Of a DNA stretch of 64,000 nt, positions 39,161-48,247 are shown piece by piece. The notes under the pieces are model-generated. The model had not been told where the DNA came from and did not search any database. It saw nothing but the letters and a program-made list of their open reading frames with translations. The DNA is from Pontibacter mangrovi (lineage in GTDB: Bacteria > Bacteroidota > Bacteroidia > Cytophagales > Hymenobacteraceae), in contig NZ_VFRQ01000005.1 in the NCBI RefSeq assembly GCF_006385705.1, forward strand, positions 124,001-188,000. The letters are read 5' to 3'. The position numbers and the translations under genes are program-made. How positions within the stretch are numbered: the first letter of the stretch is position 1; every line of letters starts with the position of its first letter.

Positions 39161-41464
39161 ATGACTAAGAAGATCACCCTGCTTCTGGCTCTTTTCTTCC
39201 CTTTTTTGGTGCTGGCCCAGCAGCCGGTCAGTATCATTCCGGAGCCTGTAAGTATACAGCGCAACGATGGTTACTTTGTGATTGATGGCCATACCTCCAT
39301 TCGCCTTGAGAATGAGAAAAAGGAGCTAAAGCCAGCGGCGGAGTTTCTGGCGGCGCGGATCAAAGAAATCTCCGGCTATGAGCTGCCCATCAAAAAGCGC
39401 CGGGGCAAATCCATCCGGCTGGCCATTGAAAGTATAAGCAACCTGGGCGAGGAAGGGTATGAGCTGCAGGTAACGCCCACCGGTATAAGTATAAAAGCCA
39501 ATTCCAAGGCCGGTATTGTGTACGGGATGCAGTCGGTGTTGCAAACCTTGCCGGCCGTGCGCACCAACGCGGCGCTGCAGGTGCCGGCCATGCGTATTAC
39601 CGACTACCCGCGCTTTAGCTGGCGCGGCATGCACCTGGACGTGAGCCGCCATTTTTTCTCGCCGGAGGCCGTGAAGCAGTACATCGACCTGATGGCGACT
39701 TACAAGCTCAACAAGTTTCACTGGCACCTGGTAGACGACCCGGGCTGGCGCATCGAGATCAAAAAGTATCCAAAACTGACCCAGGTAGGCGCCTGGCGCG
39801 TGGACCAAACCGATAAGCCCTGGGGCGACCGGCCGCAGGCCAAGCCCGGCGAGGAGCCCACTTACGGCGGTTTTTATACTCAGGAGCAGATAAAAGACAT
39901 TGTGGCCTATGCCGCGCAGCGCAACGTTACGGTGGTGCCCGAGATCGAGATGCCGGGGCATGTGGCATCGGCCATAGCCGCTTATCCGCAGCTAAGCTGT
40001 GCCGGCAAAGCGCAGCTGCCGCTAACAGGCGGCGACTATACCAACATGTCGTCTAACTACTGCCCGGGCAACGAGGAGGTGTTTACCTTTCTGGAGGATG
40101 TGCTGGACGAAGTGGTGGCCCTGTTTCCGTCGCAATACATCCACATCGGCGGCGATGAGGTGGACAAATCCGGCTGGAAAAAATGCCCGAAGTGCCAGAA
40201 GCGCATGGCCGACGAGGGGCTGGAGAATGTGGAGGAACTGCAGAGCTACTTTATACAGCGCATCGAAAAGTACTTGAACAGCAAGAACCGCCGCATCATT
40301 GGCTGGGATGAGATACTGGAGGGCGGGCTGGCCCCGCAGGCAACTGTGATGAGCTGGCGCGGCGAGAGCGGCGGCATTGAGGCAGCCAAGATGGGCCACG
40401 ATGTGATCATGACGCCCGGCTCGCCGGTATACTTCGACCACTACCAGGCAGGCCCCGAGGGAGAGCCTTTGGCCATTGGCGGCTTCAACACGCTCAAGAA
40501 AGTATACGATTACGAGCCTATCCCGAAAGAGCTGACAGCGGAGGAGGGCCGGCACGTGCTGGGTGCCCAGGCCAACGTCTGGACCGAGTACATCACCACC
40601 GCCTCGCACCTGCAGTACATGGTGCTGCCGCGTATGCTGGCACTGGCTGAGGTGGTGTGGTCGCCGAAGGAGAGCCGCGACTGGGCCGGTTTTAACCAGC
40701 GTCTGCAGTCTCAGTTCAGGGCCTTCGACCAGAAAGCGCTGAACTACTCCAAAGGCAACTTTACCGTGGATATCAAGCCAAACTCAGAAGGCGGCAAACT
40801 GATGGTGACGCTTTTTACGGAGGCGATGAACGGGGAAGTATACTATACACTGGATGGCTCGGAGCCTACGGCGCAAAGTATAAAGTATGAGCAGCCTATC
40901 CGGATCGACTCGTCGGTGGTGCTGAAAGCCGTGACGGTGGTGAACGGCAACGTGATGGGGCTGAAGCCGGCGGAGCAGTCGTTTAGCATGCACAAAGCCG
41001 TGGGCCGTGCGGTGCAGTATCAGAATCCGGTAAGCAAGCACTACATGGCCGACGGACCGAACTCGCTGACTGACGGCGTGCGCGGCCAAAAGGCTGTAGG
41101 CAAGTACTGGCATGGCTTCAGCGGCAGAGATATGGTTGCCACCATTGACCTAGGGGAGGCCAAGTCCATCTCCAGCATCACGCTGGGCTGCCTGCAGCAC
41201 TACCGCGACTGGATCATGATGCCGACGCCCGTGAAGTTCGAGGTATCCGCTGACGGGAAGAATTTCAGGGAAGTAGAAACCGTGAAGAACCCGGTATCAC
41301 TGAACGAGCAGGAAGCGACCATCCATGATTTTAAAGCTGCGTTTCCGGAGCAGGAAGCAAGGTATGTGCGCGTTACCGCCTATCACCTGTCCTCGCTGCC
41401 GGAGGGCCACAACGGGGCCGGTCAGCCTGCCTGGCTTTTTGCTGATGAAATAGTAGTGCGCTAG
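39161..41464 (+). CDS. GH20 beta-N-acetylhexosaminidase with C-terminal F5/8-type domain
   Basis: 767 residues. Signal peptide (ending LVLAQ), GH20 N-terminal beta domain at about 22-150, barrel at about 150-515 with SWRGMHLDVSRHFF, VPEIEMPGHV, HIGGDEVDKSGW (Asp332-Glu333) and WDEILEGG. Then comes a chitobiase C-terminal-like domain (VYYTLDGSEPT) and a discoidin/F5-8 type domain to the end. It removes terminal beta-GlcNAc or beta-GalNAc. The architecture matches the GH20 at 51869, so these two are paralogues, whereas the GH20 at 17526 has a different layout. Confidence 0.92.
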   Translation: MTKKITLLLALFFPFLVLAQQPVSIIPEPVSIQRNDGYFVIDGHTSIRLENEKKELKPAAEFLAARIKEISGYELPIKKRRGKSIRLAIESISNLGEEGYELQVTPTGISIKANSKAGIVYGMQSVLQTLPAVRTNAALQVPAMRITDYPRFSWRGMHLDVSRHFFSPEAVKQYIDLMATYKLNKFHWHLVDDPGWRIEIKKYPKLTQVGAWRVDQTDKPWGDRPQAKPGEEPTYGGFYTQEQIKDIVAYAAQRNVTVVPEIEMPGHVASAIAAYPQLSCAGKAQLPLTGGDYTNMSSNYCPGNEEVFTFLEDVLDEVVALFPSQYIHIGGDEVDKSGWKKCPKCQKRMADEGLENVEELQSYFIQRIEKYLNSKNRRIIGWDEILEGGLAPQATVMSWRGESGGIEAAKMGHDVIMTPGSPVYFDHYQAGPEGEPLAIGGFNTLKKVYDYEPIPKELTAEEGRHVLGAQANVWTEYITTASHLQYMVLPRMLALAEVVWSPKESRDWAGFNQRLQSQFRAFDQKALNYSKGNFTVDIKPNSEGGKLMVTLFTEAMNGEVYYTLDGSEPTAQSIKYEQPIRIDSSVVLKAVTVVNGNVMGLKPAEQSFSMHKAVGRAVQYQNPVSKHYMADGPNSLTDGVRGQKAVGKYWHGFSGRDMVATIDLGEAKSISSITLGCLQHYRDWIMMPTPVKFEVSADGKNFREVETVKNPVSLNEQEATIHDFKAAFPEQEARYVRVTAYHLSSLPEGHNGAGQPAWLFADEIVVR

Positions 41465-41643
41465 GTAAGTACGGCTTCTATAAGCTGTTGCTGTTGCCAG
41501 ATTCTATGGATGGGAAAGTATGAAATGCACTGCAATATGTCATACTTATATCCCCGGACGGACGCAACTTCTGACGCTAATTGCCTATATTTAAAACAGA
41601 GTTTATACCGATCACACCCTGATCAAAAGAATAAGAAAGACGC

Positions 41644-43080
41644 ATGCCCACAAGAAGAGATTTTGTAAAGACCGGTGCGCTCGCCACGGCCGGTATCGCC
41701 GCCACAGGCTTTTCGTTTATGTCGTTTTCCCCCAAGGATAAGTATAGCAGCCAGCGGCCCGCGCCCTCCAAGCGCCATTTTACCAGCAAAGCCGTTGAGA
41801 AGAAGATAAAGGAGGTGAAGAAGGACATTGCCGATGAGGAGCTGGCATGGATGTTCGAGAACTGCCTGCCCAGCACGCTGGACACCACCGTTACCTACCA
41901 GGAAAAGAACGGCCGGCCGGACACCTACGTGATCACCGGCGACATAGACGCCATGTGGCTGCGCGATAGCTCGGCGCAGGTATGGCCTTACCTGGCCCTG
42001 ATGGACAAAGACAAGCCGCTGCAGAAACTGGTGGCCGGCGTCATCAACCGCCAGACCAGCTACATCCTCAAAGACCCGTACGCCAACGCATTCTACGACG
42101 ACCCGAACAAACAGGGCGAGTGGGCCAAGGACCTGACCAAGATGCAGCCCGGCGTGCACGAGCGCAAGTGGGAGATCGACTCGCTGTGCTACCCGATCCG
42201 GCTGGGCTACCACTACTGGAAAACCTCCGGCGACACCGCCCCCTTCGATGCCGAGTGGCAGAACGCCATGCAGTTGGTGGTGAAAACGTTTAAGGAGCAG
42301 CAGCGCAAAGAGGATAGAGGACCCTATAAGTTCCAGCGCGTTACTGGCTGGCAAACCGACACGGTGGCCGGAGCCGGCTACGGCAATCCTATCAAACCGG
42401 TCGGCCTTATCTGCTCCACCTTCCGTCCCTCCGACGACGCCACCACGTTTCTGTTCCTGGTGCCGTCCAACTACTTTGCCGTTACTTCGCTGCGCCAGCT
42501 GGCCGAGATGAGCAAGGAGATCAGGAAGAACAACACCTTTGCCGATGAGTGCATCGCCCTGGCCGACGAAGTGGAAAAGGCCCTGCAACAGTACGCCGTG
42601 GTAGAGCACCTGGACTTCGGGCAGATTCACCCGTTTGAAGTGGACGGCTTCGGCAACAACCTGTTTATGGACGATGCCAACATCCCGAGCCTGCTGGCGC
42701 TGCCCTACCTGGACGCCTGCCCGGTGGAGGACCCGGTATACCAACGCACCCGCAAGTTCGTGCTGAGCGAGAGCAACCCTTGGTTCTTTAAAGGCAAGTA
42801 TGGCGAGGGCATCGGCGGCCCGCACATCGGCCAGGACATGATCTGGCCCATGAGCATCATCATGCGCGCCATGACCAGCCAGTCGGATGAGGAGATAAAG
42901 CAGTGCCTGCATCAGCTTAAAACTACCCATGCCGGCACCGGCTTCATGCACGAGTCTTTCCACAAGGACGACCCGAAAAACTTTACCCGCAAGTGGTTTG
43001 CCTGGGTAAATACCCTGTTCGGCGAGCTTGTGCTGAAAGTGCACGCTGAGCGGCCGCACCTGCTAAAGGCGCAAGTATAA
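41644..43080 (+). CDS. GH125 exo-alpha-1,6-mannosidase, Tat signal
   Basis: 478 residues. Twin-arginine signal (PTRRDFVKTGALATAG), so it is exported folded. The (alpha/alpha)6 barrel carries the family signature DIDAMWLRDSSAQVWPYL (residues 100-117), RKWEIDSLCYPIRLGY, TFRPSDDA and GGPHIGQDMIWPMSI. GH125 enzymes remove alpha1-6-linked mannose by inversion and work after GH92 in N-glycan core breakdown. It lies between GH20 and glycosylasparaginase in the same direction and is the first of three enzymes here with a TRRxF-type Tat motif. Confidence 0.92.
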   Translation: MPTRRDFVKTGALATAGIAATGFSFMSFSPKDKYSSQRPAPSKRHFTSKAVEKKIKEVKKDIADEELAWMFENCLPSTLDTTVTYQEKNGRPDTYVITGDIDAMWLRDSSAQVWPYLALMDKDKPLQKLVAGVINRQTSYILKDPYANAFYDDPNKQGEWAKDLTKMQPGVHERKWEIDSLCYPIRLGYHYWKTSGDTAPFDAEWQNAMQLVVKTFKEQQRKEDRGPYKFQRVTGWQTDTVAGAGYGNPIKPVGLICSTFRPSDDATTFLFLVPSNYFAVTSLRQLAEMSKEIRKNNTFADECIALADEVEKALQQYAVVEHLDFGQIHPFEVDGFGNNLFMDDANIPSLLALPYLDACPVEDPVYQRTRKFVLSESNPWFFKGKYGEGIGGPHIGQDMIWPMSIIMRAMTSQSDEEIKQCLHQLKTTHAGTGFMHESFHKDDPKNFTRKWFAWVNTLFGELVLKVHAERPHLLKAQV

Positions 43081-43107
43081 AGTATAAACTACCGATTCTG
43101 GATAAAG

Positions 43108-43190
43108 TATAGAACCCACCCCAACCCCTCCAAGGAGGGGAATTACACTTCCAGAAAAGTCCCCCTTTGAAGGGGGGAGGGGGATGATAA
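43108..43190. repeat. C/G-tract intergenic repeat, copy B
   Basis: CCCCTCC-aa-GGAGGGG (43125-43140) is followed by aatt and then AAGTCCCCCTTTGAAGGGGG (43157-43176). The second part recurs in inverted orientation at 45078-45097, and aaggaggggaatt recurs at 44982. This is a dispersed palindromic repeat family; it has no coding content. Confidence 0.6.
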
Positions 43191-43224
43191 TCTATCAGAA
43201 GTTCCTGCATCAACAATTTATAAC

Positions 43225-44202
43225 ATGAGCACCAGAAGAAAATTCATCAAGCTGTCAGCCCTGGGTGCTACCGCACTGGGCAGCGGCTTACCAATCGAGA
43301 GGGCCTTAGCTGGCTCACTGAATGCGGCTAAAAGCAACAAGCCGGTCGTGATCTCCACCTGGAACCACGGCGTGCCGGCCAACGCAGCGGCCTGGGAGAT
43401 ACTGAACAAAAAAGGCACGGCGCTGGATGCCGTGGAGGCCGGCGTGCGCGTGCCCGAGGGCGACCCGGAAGTGCGTACCGTAGGCTACGGCGGCTTCCCC
43501 GACCGGGAGGGCAAAGTAACGTTGGATGCCTGCATCATGGACAAAGACAGCAACTGCGGTTCCGTGGCTTTCCTGCAGCACATCAAGCACCCGATCTCGG
43601 TGGCCCGCAAGGTGATGGAAGAGACGCCGCACGTGATGCTGGTAGGAGAGGGCGCCCTGCAGTTCGCCCTGGAGAAGGGCTTTCGGAAAGAAAACCTGCT
43701 GACGCCGGCCTCCGAGAAAGACTGGAAGAACTGGCTCAAAGAGTCTAAGTATAAGCCGGTAATCAACATCGAGAACCACGACACCATCGGCATGCTGGCC
43801 CTGGACGCGAACGGCGACCTGGCCGGGGCCTGCACCACCAGCGGCGCCGCCTACAAGATGCACGGCCGCGTGGGCGACTCACCCATTATCGGGGCCGGTC
43901 TGTTTATAGACAACGAGGTGGGAGGCGCCACGGCCACCGGCCTGGGTGAGGCCGTGATGCGCACGGTGGGCAGCCATCTGGTGGTGGAGCTCATGCGCCA
44001 GGGCAACTCGCCTGAGGACGCTTGCCGCCTGGCCGTGGAGCGCATCATCGCCAAGCAGAAGGACGTGAAGGACCTGCAGGTGGGCTTTATCGCCCTCAAC
44101 AAGAACGGGGAGTACGGCGCCTACTGCATCCACAAGGGCTTTAACTATGCCGTGCAGGACAAATCCGGGGTGAAGCTGATCGATGGAAAGGCCAAGCTCT
44201 AG
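43225..44202 (+). CDS. glycosylasparaginase, N4-(beta-GlcNAc)-L-asparaginase, Tat signal
   Basis: 325 residues, an Ntn-hydrolase that matures by self-cleavage. Tat signal STRRKFIKLSALGATALGSG. The cleavage and nucleophile site is ENHDTIGM, giving Thr187 as the new N-terminus; WNHG near the start and GRVGDSPIIGAGLF / VGGATATGLGEAVMR are also family blocks. It hydrolyses GlcNAc-Asn left after the glycan and peptide are trimmed. It complements the PNGase F-like enzyme at 26949, which acts on intact glycopeptides. Its 3' end overlaps the cutC start by 20 bases. Confidence 0.93.
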   Translation: MSTRRKFIKLSALGATALGSGLPIERALAGSLNAAKSNKPVVISTWNHGVPANAAAWEILNKKGTALDAVEAGVRVPEGDPEVRTVGYGGFPDREGKVTLDACIMDKDSNCGSVAFLQHIKHPISVARKVMEETPHVMLVGEGALQFALEKGFRKENLLTPASEKDWKNWLKESKYKPVINIENHDTIGMLALDANGDLAGACTTSGAAYKMHGRVGDSPIIGAGLFIDNEVGGATATGLGEAVMRTVGSHLVVELMRQGNSPEDACRLAVERIIAKQKDVKDLQVGFIALNKNGEYGAYCIHKGFNYAVQDKSGVKLIDGKAKL

Positions 44203-44935
44203 CCCGCTGCTGGAGATCTGCGTGGACTCCGTGGCCTCGGCCGTAGCCGCCGAGCGGGGCGGGGCGCAGCGCGTGGAGCTGTGCGACTACCTGGCCGGGG
44301 GCGGCACCACGCCCAGCGCAGGCATGATCGAGGTAGTCGGGCAAAGTATAAGCATCGGCCTGCACGTGCTCATCCGGCCCCGCCGCGGCGATTTCCTGTA
44401 TTCCGAGGCCGAGTTCGAGGTGATGAGGCGCGATATACAGCTCTGCCGCCAGCTGGGTGTGGACGGGGTTGTGATCGGGGCGCTGGCGAAAGACGGGAGC
44501 ATAGACATGCCCGGCACGCAAGGGCTGATCGAAGCGGCGGAAGGCATGAGCATCACCTTCCACCGCGCCTTCGACCTGGTGGCTGACCCGCTGCAGGCGC
44601 TGGACGATTTGCTGCAACTGAAGGTGCACCGGCTGCTTACCTCGGGCCAGCAGGAAACGGCGCTGCAGGGCGCCGACCTGATTAGGGAACTGAACGAACG
44701 GGCCGCAGGCAATTTAGTTGTTATGCCCGGAGGCGGCGTGACGCCGTCCAACGTGCAGGAACTGGTCTCCAGAACAGGTGCGCGCGAGGTGCATGCCTCG
44801 GTGCGCAAGCCGGTGGAGAGCGGAATGCTGTTCCGCAAAGACTACCCGCCTATGTCCAGCAACCGGGTGCTCTCAGAGTTTGAGCAGCTGGTGGCAGACG
44901 AGGCGCAGGTGAGGGCGTTAGGTGCGGCTTGGTAA
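44183..44935 (+). CDS. cutC: CutC-family TIM-barrel protein
   Basis: 250 residues, cytoplasmic. Family blocks: LEICVDSVASAVAAERGGAQRVELC, GGTTPSAGMIE, VLIRPRRGDFLYSEAE, DGVVIGAL, TFHRAFDL, LLTSGQ, VMPGGGV and EVHASVRK. It was named for copper homeostasis, but the biochemical function is unproven and copper evidence in bacteria is weak. Here it overlaps the glycosylasparaginase gene by 20 bases and is embedded in a glycan locus, which argues for a role in sugar or glycan metabolism. That role is inferred from context. It has a conserved barrel and no export signal. Confidence 0.88.
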   Translation: MERPSSSPLLEICVDSVASAVAAERGGAQRVELCDYLAGGGTTPSAGMIEVVGQSISIGLHVLIRPRRGDFLYSEAEFEVMRRDIQLCRQLGVDGVVIGALAKDGSIDMPGTQGLIEAAEGMSITFHRAFDLVADPLQALDDLLQLKVHRLLTSGQQETALQGADLIRELNERAAGNLVVMPGGGVTPSNVQELVSRTGAREVHASVRKPVESGMLFRKDYPPMSSNRVLSEFEQLVADEAQVRALGAAW

Positions 44936-44980
44936 ATGTTGGATGTCCGGTGCAGCCGCAGACTGAGCTGTTATTCTAAC

Positions 44981-45101
44981 AAAAGGAGGGGAATTTATCG
45001 CAGTTCGCCCTTTTTATAGAGGGGCCCCTACCCCCAAAACAGGGGAGCAAGCCTTTGAGAACGATTGTCATCCCCTGCCCCCTTCGAAGGGGGACTTGGT
45101 T
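44981..45101. repeat. C/G-tract intergenic repeat, copy C
   Basis: AAAGGAGGGGAATTTATCGC at 44982, gaggggcccctaccccc around 45018, and CCCCCTTCGAAGGGGGACTT at 45078-45097, which is the inverted counterpart of the segment at 43157-43176. It lies directly beside a different repeat (45111-45180), so the whole 245-base gap is repeat-derived. Confidence 0.6.
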
Positions 45102-45110
45102 CAAGTTGCA

Positions 45111-45180
45111 GGAAGCGGCGGCATGGCACCCCGAAAGCCTTCGGGGCGTCATGGAAAGTATAAAGTATAGCTCAAGTATA
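45111..45180. repeat. interspersed repeat with CCCCGAA/TTCGGGG hairpin, copy 2
   Basis: gaagcggcggc, hairpin CCCCGAA-agcc-TTCGGGG (45129-45146), then AAGTATAAAGTATAGCTCAAG. It has the same order of elements as 26651-26728. The element ends exactly at the ATG of the fucosidase, so it forms that gene's leader. Confidence 0.7.
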
Positions 45181-47031
45181 ATGATAAACAAGTACAAACT
45201 CTTCCTCATCTTTCTCCTGGTGATGGGCGGCAACCTTGCCTCCGCACAGGCCAGAGAAGACACCGCTCAGGATAGCACCAAAATGCAATGGTTCGGCGAT
45301 GCCAAGCTGGGCATTTTTATCCACTGGGGCATCTATGCGGTGAACGGAATCCCGGAATCGTGGTCGTTTTTCAACAACTATATCAGCCACGAGGACTACA
45401 TGAAACAGCTCAAGGGCTTTACTGCAAACAAGTATAAACCGGAAGAGTGGGCGAGGCTGATTAAGGGATCCGGCGCACGCTATGCCGTCATCACGACCAA
45501 GCACCACGATGGCGTGGCGCTGTGGGACAGCAGGATGGGCGGCATCAACACCAAAAAACATACCCCTGCCAAACGCGATGTGCTTACGCCTTTTGTAGAG
45601 GCGCTGCGGAAGGAGGACCTGAAAGTAGGGTTGTACTACTCGCTGCCCGACTGGAGCTACGATGACTATGATGTGCATACGCGCGCCAAAAAACGCTACG
45701 CTCTGGCTGAGGAACCGCGTCGTTGGAAGAAGTTCCTGCATTACTACCAGGGGCAGCTGCGCGAGCTCTCCAAAAACTACAACCCGGACCTGTACTGGTT
45801 TGATGGCGACTGGGAGCACAGCGCCGAGGAATGGCAGTCGGAGCGGGTGCGCGAGATGCTACTGGGCTACAACCAGAACGTGATCATCAATTCGAGGCTG
45901 AACCATTACGGCGACTATGCCACGCCGGAGCAGGGGGTGCCGGTGGTGCGGCCGCAGGCCCCGTACTGGGAGCTGTGCCTAACCATGAACGACTCCTGGG
46001 GCTACGCGCCGCACGACCACCATTACAAGAGCCCGAACCAAATCATCCGCACCTTCGCCGACTGCATCGGGAAGGGCGGCAACCTCCTGCTCGACATCGG
46101 CCCGAAGCCGGACGGCACCATCCCCGCAGAGCAGGTAAACATACTACAAGAACTTGGCCGCTGGACGAGTAAGCATGAAGAGGCAATTTACGGAACGGTG
46201 GCCGGCATACCCGCAGGGCACTTTTACGGCAGCACCACCCTGTCTCCGGATCGCAAGACCCTGTACCTGTTTGTGGAGAGCCGAGATGTGGAGGCGGTGC
46301 GCGTGCAGGGGCTGGGCTCGCCGATCAAAAGTATAAAAGTGGTGGGCAGCAACGCTTCTGGCAAATATGAGCAGCAGGGTAACACAACCGCTATTACTGT
46401 GCCTGCCAGCGCTTTTGACAAAGATATGACCGTGCTGGCCCTGGGCTTTGAGGAGCCGCTTAAACTTGCCTCGCCGGAGCCGGATAAAGTGGAGCTGGAG
46501 ATGCTGCAGAAACCGGGTAAGCTGGAGGCAGCGCAGCGTAGCCGCATCATCCGGCAGCTGGCCGACAACCTGCAGGCAGGGCATAACCCGTTTCAGAACA
46601 CAGCCTTGCAACCAGACGGAAGCCAGGTAAAGGAGCTGAAAATAGCTGATGCCGGAGTGGCGGGCTGGGTACGCAAGCATGCCGAGGCTATGTACAAGGC
46701 TAATCCCGGTTTGCCAGCAGGCCATTACAATGGGCCCACCTCCTTATCCGAAGATAAACAGACGTTATACCTGTACGTGGAGGGTAAGCCTACCGGGCCA
46801 CTCGCCATCAAGGGGCTCAAGAACAAGCTGCAGCGCATCAGGGTTGTGGGCAACGGGACGTTACTGGGCCACGAGCTCTTTAACAAGCAGTACTGGAGCG
46901 ACGTGCCGGGCATTGCCTACGTCAGCGTGCCTGAAGACTTGCTGGACAAGGACCTCACCGTGATCGCTGTGCTGCTGGATGGGCCGGTGCAACTGTACCG
47001 CGAGGAGGTAAAACCGATCGAGAGCAACTAA
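45181..47031 (+). CDS. GH29 alpha-L-fucosidase, subfamily A-like
   Basis: 616 residues from ATG 45181. The frame is open from a TTG at 45055, but that would translate the repeat, and 45181 begins a proper signal peptide (MINKYKLFLIFLLVMGG). GH29 barrel at about 35-340 with KLGIFIHWGIYAV, TKHHDGVALWDS and nucleophile Asp208 in LYWFDGDWEH; the C-terminal half has two repeated blocks (PAGHFYGSTTLS and PAGHYNGPTSLS), apparently duplicated beta modules. GH29-A enzymes have broad specificity and can include core alpha1-6 fucose. With the GH29-B enzyme at 37322 this covers core and antennary fucose, which is inferred. Confidence 0.88.
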   Translation: MINKYKLFLIFLLVMGGNLASAQAREDTAQDSTKMQWFGDAKLGIFIHWGIYAVNGIPESWSFFNNYISHEDYMKQLKGFTANKYKPEEWARLIKGSGARYAVITTKHHDGVALWDSRMGGINTKKHTPAKRDVLTPFVEALRKEDLKVGLYYSLPDWSYDDYDVHTRAKKRYALAEEPRRWKKFLHYYQGQLRELSKNYNPDLYWFDGDWEHSAEEWQSERVREMLLGYNQNVIINSRLNHYGDYATPEQGVPVVRPQAPYWELCLTMNDSWGYAPHDHHYKSPNQIIRTFADCIGKGGNLLLDIGPKPDGTIPAEQVNILQELGRWTSKHEEAIYGTVAGIPAGHFYGSTTLSPDRKTLYLFVESRDVEAVRVQGLGSPIKSIKVVGSNASGKYEQQGNTTAITVPASAFDKDMTVLALGFEEPLKLASPEPDKVELEMLQKPGKLEAAQRSRIIRQLADNLQAGHNPFQNTALQPDGSQVKELKIADAGVAGWVRKHAEAMYKANPGLPAGHYNGPTSLSEDKQTLYLYVEGKPTGPLAIKGLKNKLQRIRVVGNGTLLGHELFNKQYWSDVPGIAYVSVPEDLLDKDLTVIAVLLDGPVQLYREEVKPIESN

Positions 47032-47107
47032 GCGCAGGTGTAAATCTGCAAGTATACATTTGGCTTTGGCGCTACCCCGGAAACGGCGGCGCCGAAATAC
47101 TGAAAGC

Positions 47108-48247
47108 ATGACCATACGATACCTTACGCTATGCCTGGTTCTTTTAATGGGAGCAGTTGTAAAGGCTGCTGTTGCTTCTCCCGATAAAGACAAGGGCAAA
47201 AACCTCTTTGCGGGGCTGGAGCACCTGTTTACGGAGCCAAGGCACTACGTTACCCATTTCACGAGCCGCGCACCAAGTATAGACGGGCGTTTGGAGGACG
47301 ATGTGTGGCAGCAGGCCGCCTGGACGGAGCTGTTCACCGATATTGAGGGCGACAAGAAGCCTGCCCCGACTTTCGCCACCCGCGTGAAAATGGCCTGGGA
47401 CAACGACTACCTCTACATTGCCGCCGAGCTCAAAGAGCCGCATGTATGGGCCAACCTGACCGAGCACGACGAGGTGGTTTACTACGACAATGACTTTGAA
47501 GTGTTTATCGACCCGGACAACGACACGCACCAGTACTTTGAGGTGGAGGTAAACGCGCTCAACACCATCTTCGATTTGTTTCTGGCCAAGCCCTACCGCA
47601 ACAACAGCGGCGCGCTCATCGCCTGGAACATGCACGGGCTGAAGTCTGCGGTGCAGGTACAGGGCACCTTAAACAACCCCGCCGATACCGACAAAAGCTG
47701 GGCGGTGGAAATGGCCATCCCGTTTAGGTCCGTTACGGTGGGCAACCACACCCGCGTGCCGGACGAAGGCACGCTGTGGCGCATCAACTTTTCGCGGGTG
47801 CAGTGGGATGTGGAGGTGACGGACGGCAAGTATAAAAAGCGCAAGGATGAGAACGGAAAGCCGCTGCCGGAGCATAACTGGGTATGGTCGCCGCAGGGTG
47901 TGGTGAACATGCACCTGCCCGAGCGCTGGGGCTACTTATACTTCAGCCGGGAACCTGCGGGGCAGCAAAGTATAAACTTCGCCATGCCTTATGCCGAAAA
48001 GCAGAAGCAGTACCTGTGGCTGGTATACTATCGCCAGCAAGCCTACTTCGGCAAGCATGGGCGCTACAGTAAATCGCTGAAAGAGCTGGGGCTGCAGCAC
48101 GGCGAGGTAGAGGTAGCGGGGCAGAAAAACCAGCTGAAGCTGGAGGCGGGCACGCTACAGTTCATGGCTGCCATACAAGGGCCGGAGGGCGAGGTTTGGG
48201 GTATCAACGAGAATGGATTTGTACATAAGATAAAAGGTTTACAATGA
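47108..48247 (+). CDS. exported carbohydrate-binding (CBM9-like/DOMON) protein of unknown role
   Basis: About 379 residues from ATG 47108, which opens a signal peptide (MTIRYLTLCLVLLMGAVVKA). Residues about 55-280 form a CBM9-like beta sandwich: APSIDGRLEDDVWQQAAW, TRVKMAWDNDYLYIAAEL, NDFEVFIDPDNDTHQYFE, WAVEMAIPF and WRINFSRVQW. The C-terminal 90 residues are unassigned. Such proteins occur in many Bacteroidota glycan loci without a known catalytic function. The stop codon overlaps the start of the next gene (ATGA), so the two are translationally coupled. Confidence 0.8.
   Translation: MTIRYLTLCLVLLMGAVVKAAVASPDKDKGKNLFAGLEHLFTEPRHYVTHFTSRAPSIDGRLEDDVWQQAAWTELFTDIEGDKKPAPTFATRVKMAWDNDYLYIAAELKEPHVWANLTEHDEVVYYDNDFEVFIDPDNDTHQYFEVEVNALNTIFDLFLAKPYRNNSGALIAWNMHGLKSAVQVQGTLNNPADTDKSWAVEMAIPFRSVTVGNHTRVPDEGTLWRINFSRVQWDVEVTDGKYKKRKDENGKPLPEHNWVWSPQGVVNMHLPERWGYLYFSREPAGQQSINFAMPYAEKQKQYLWLVYYRQQAYFGKHGRYSKSLKELGLQHGEVEVAGQKNQLKLEAGTLQFMAAIQGPEGEVWGINENGFVHKIKGLQ

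Noticed and set aside
41623..43059. 478-codon minus-strand frame
   Set aside because: Antisense to GH125, whose catalytic signature and Tat signal are clear; the antisense protein shows no recognisable motifs.
45055..45180. N-terminal extension of the GH29 enzyme from TTG 45055
   Set aside because: It would translate an interspersed repeat and bury the signal peptide; ATG 45181 is the better start.
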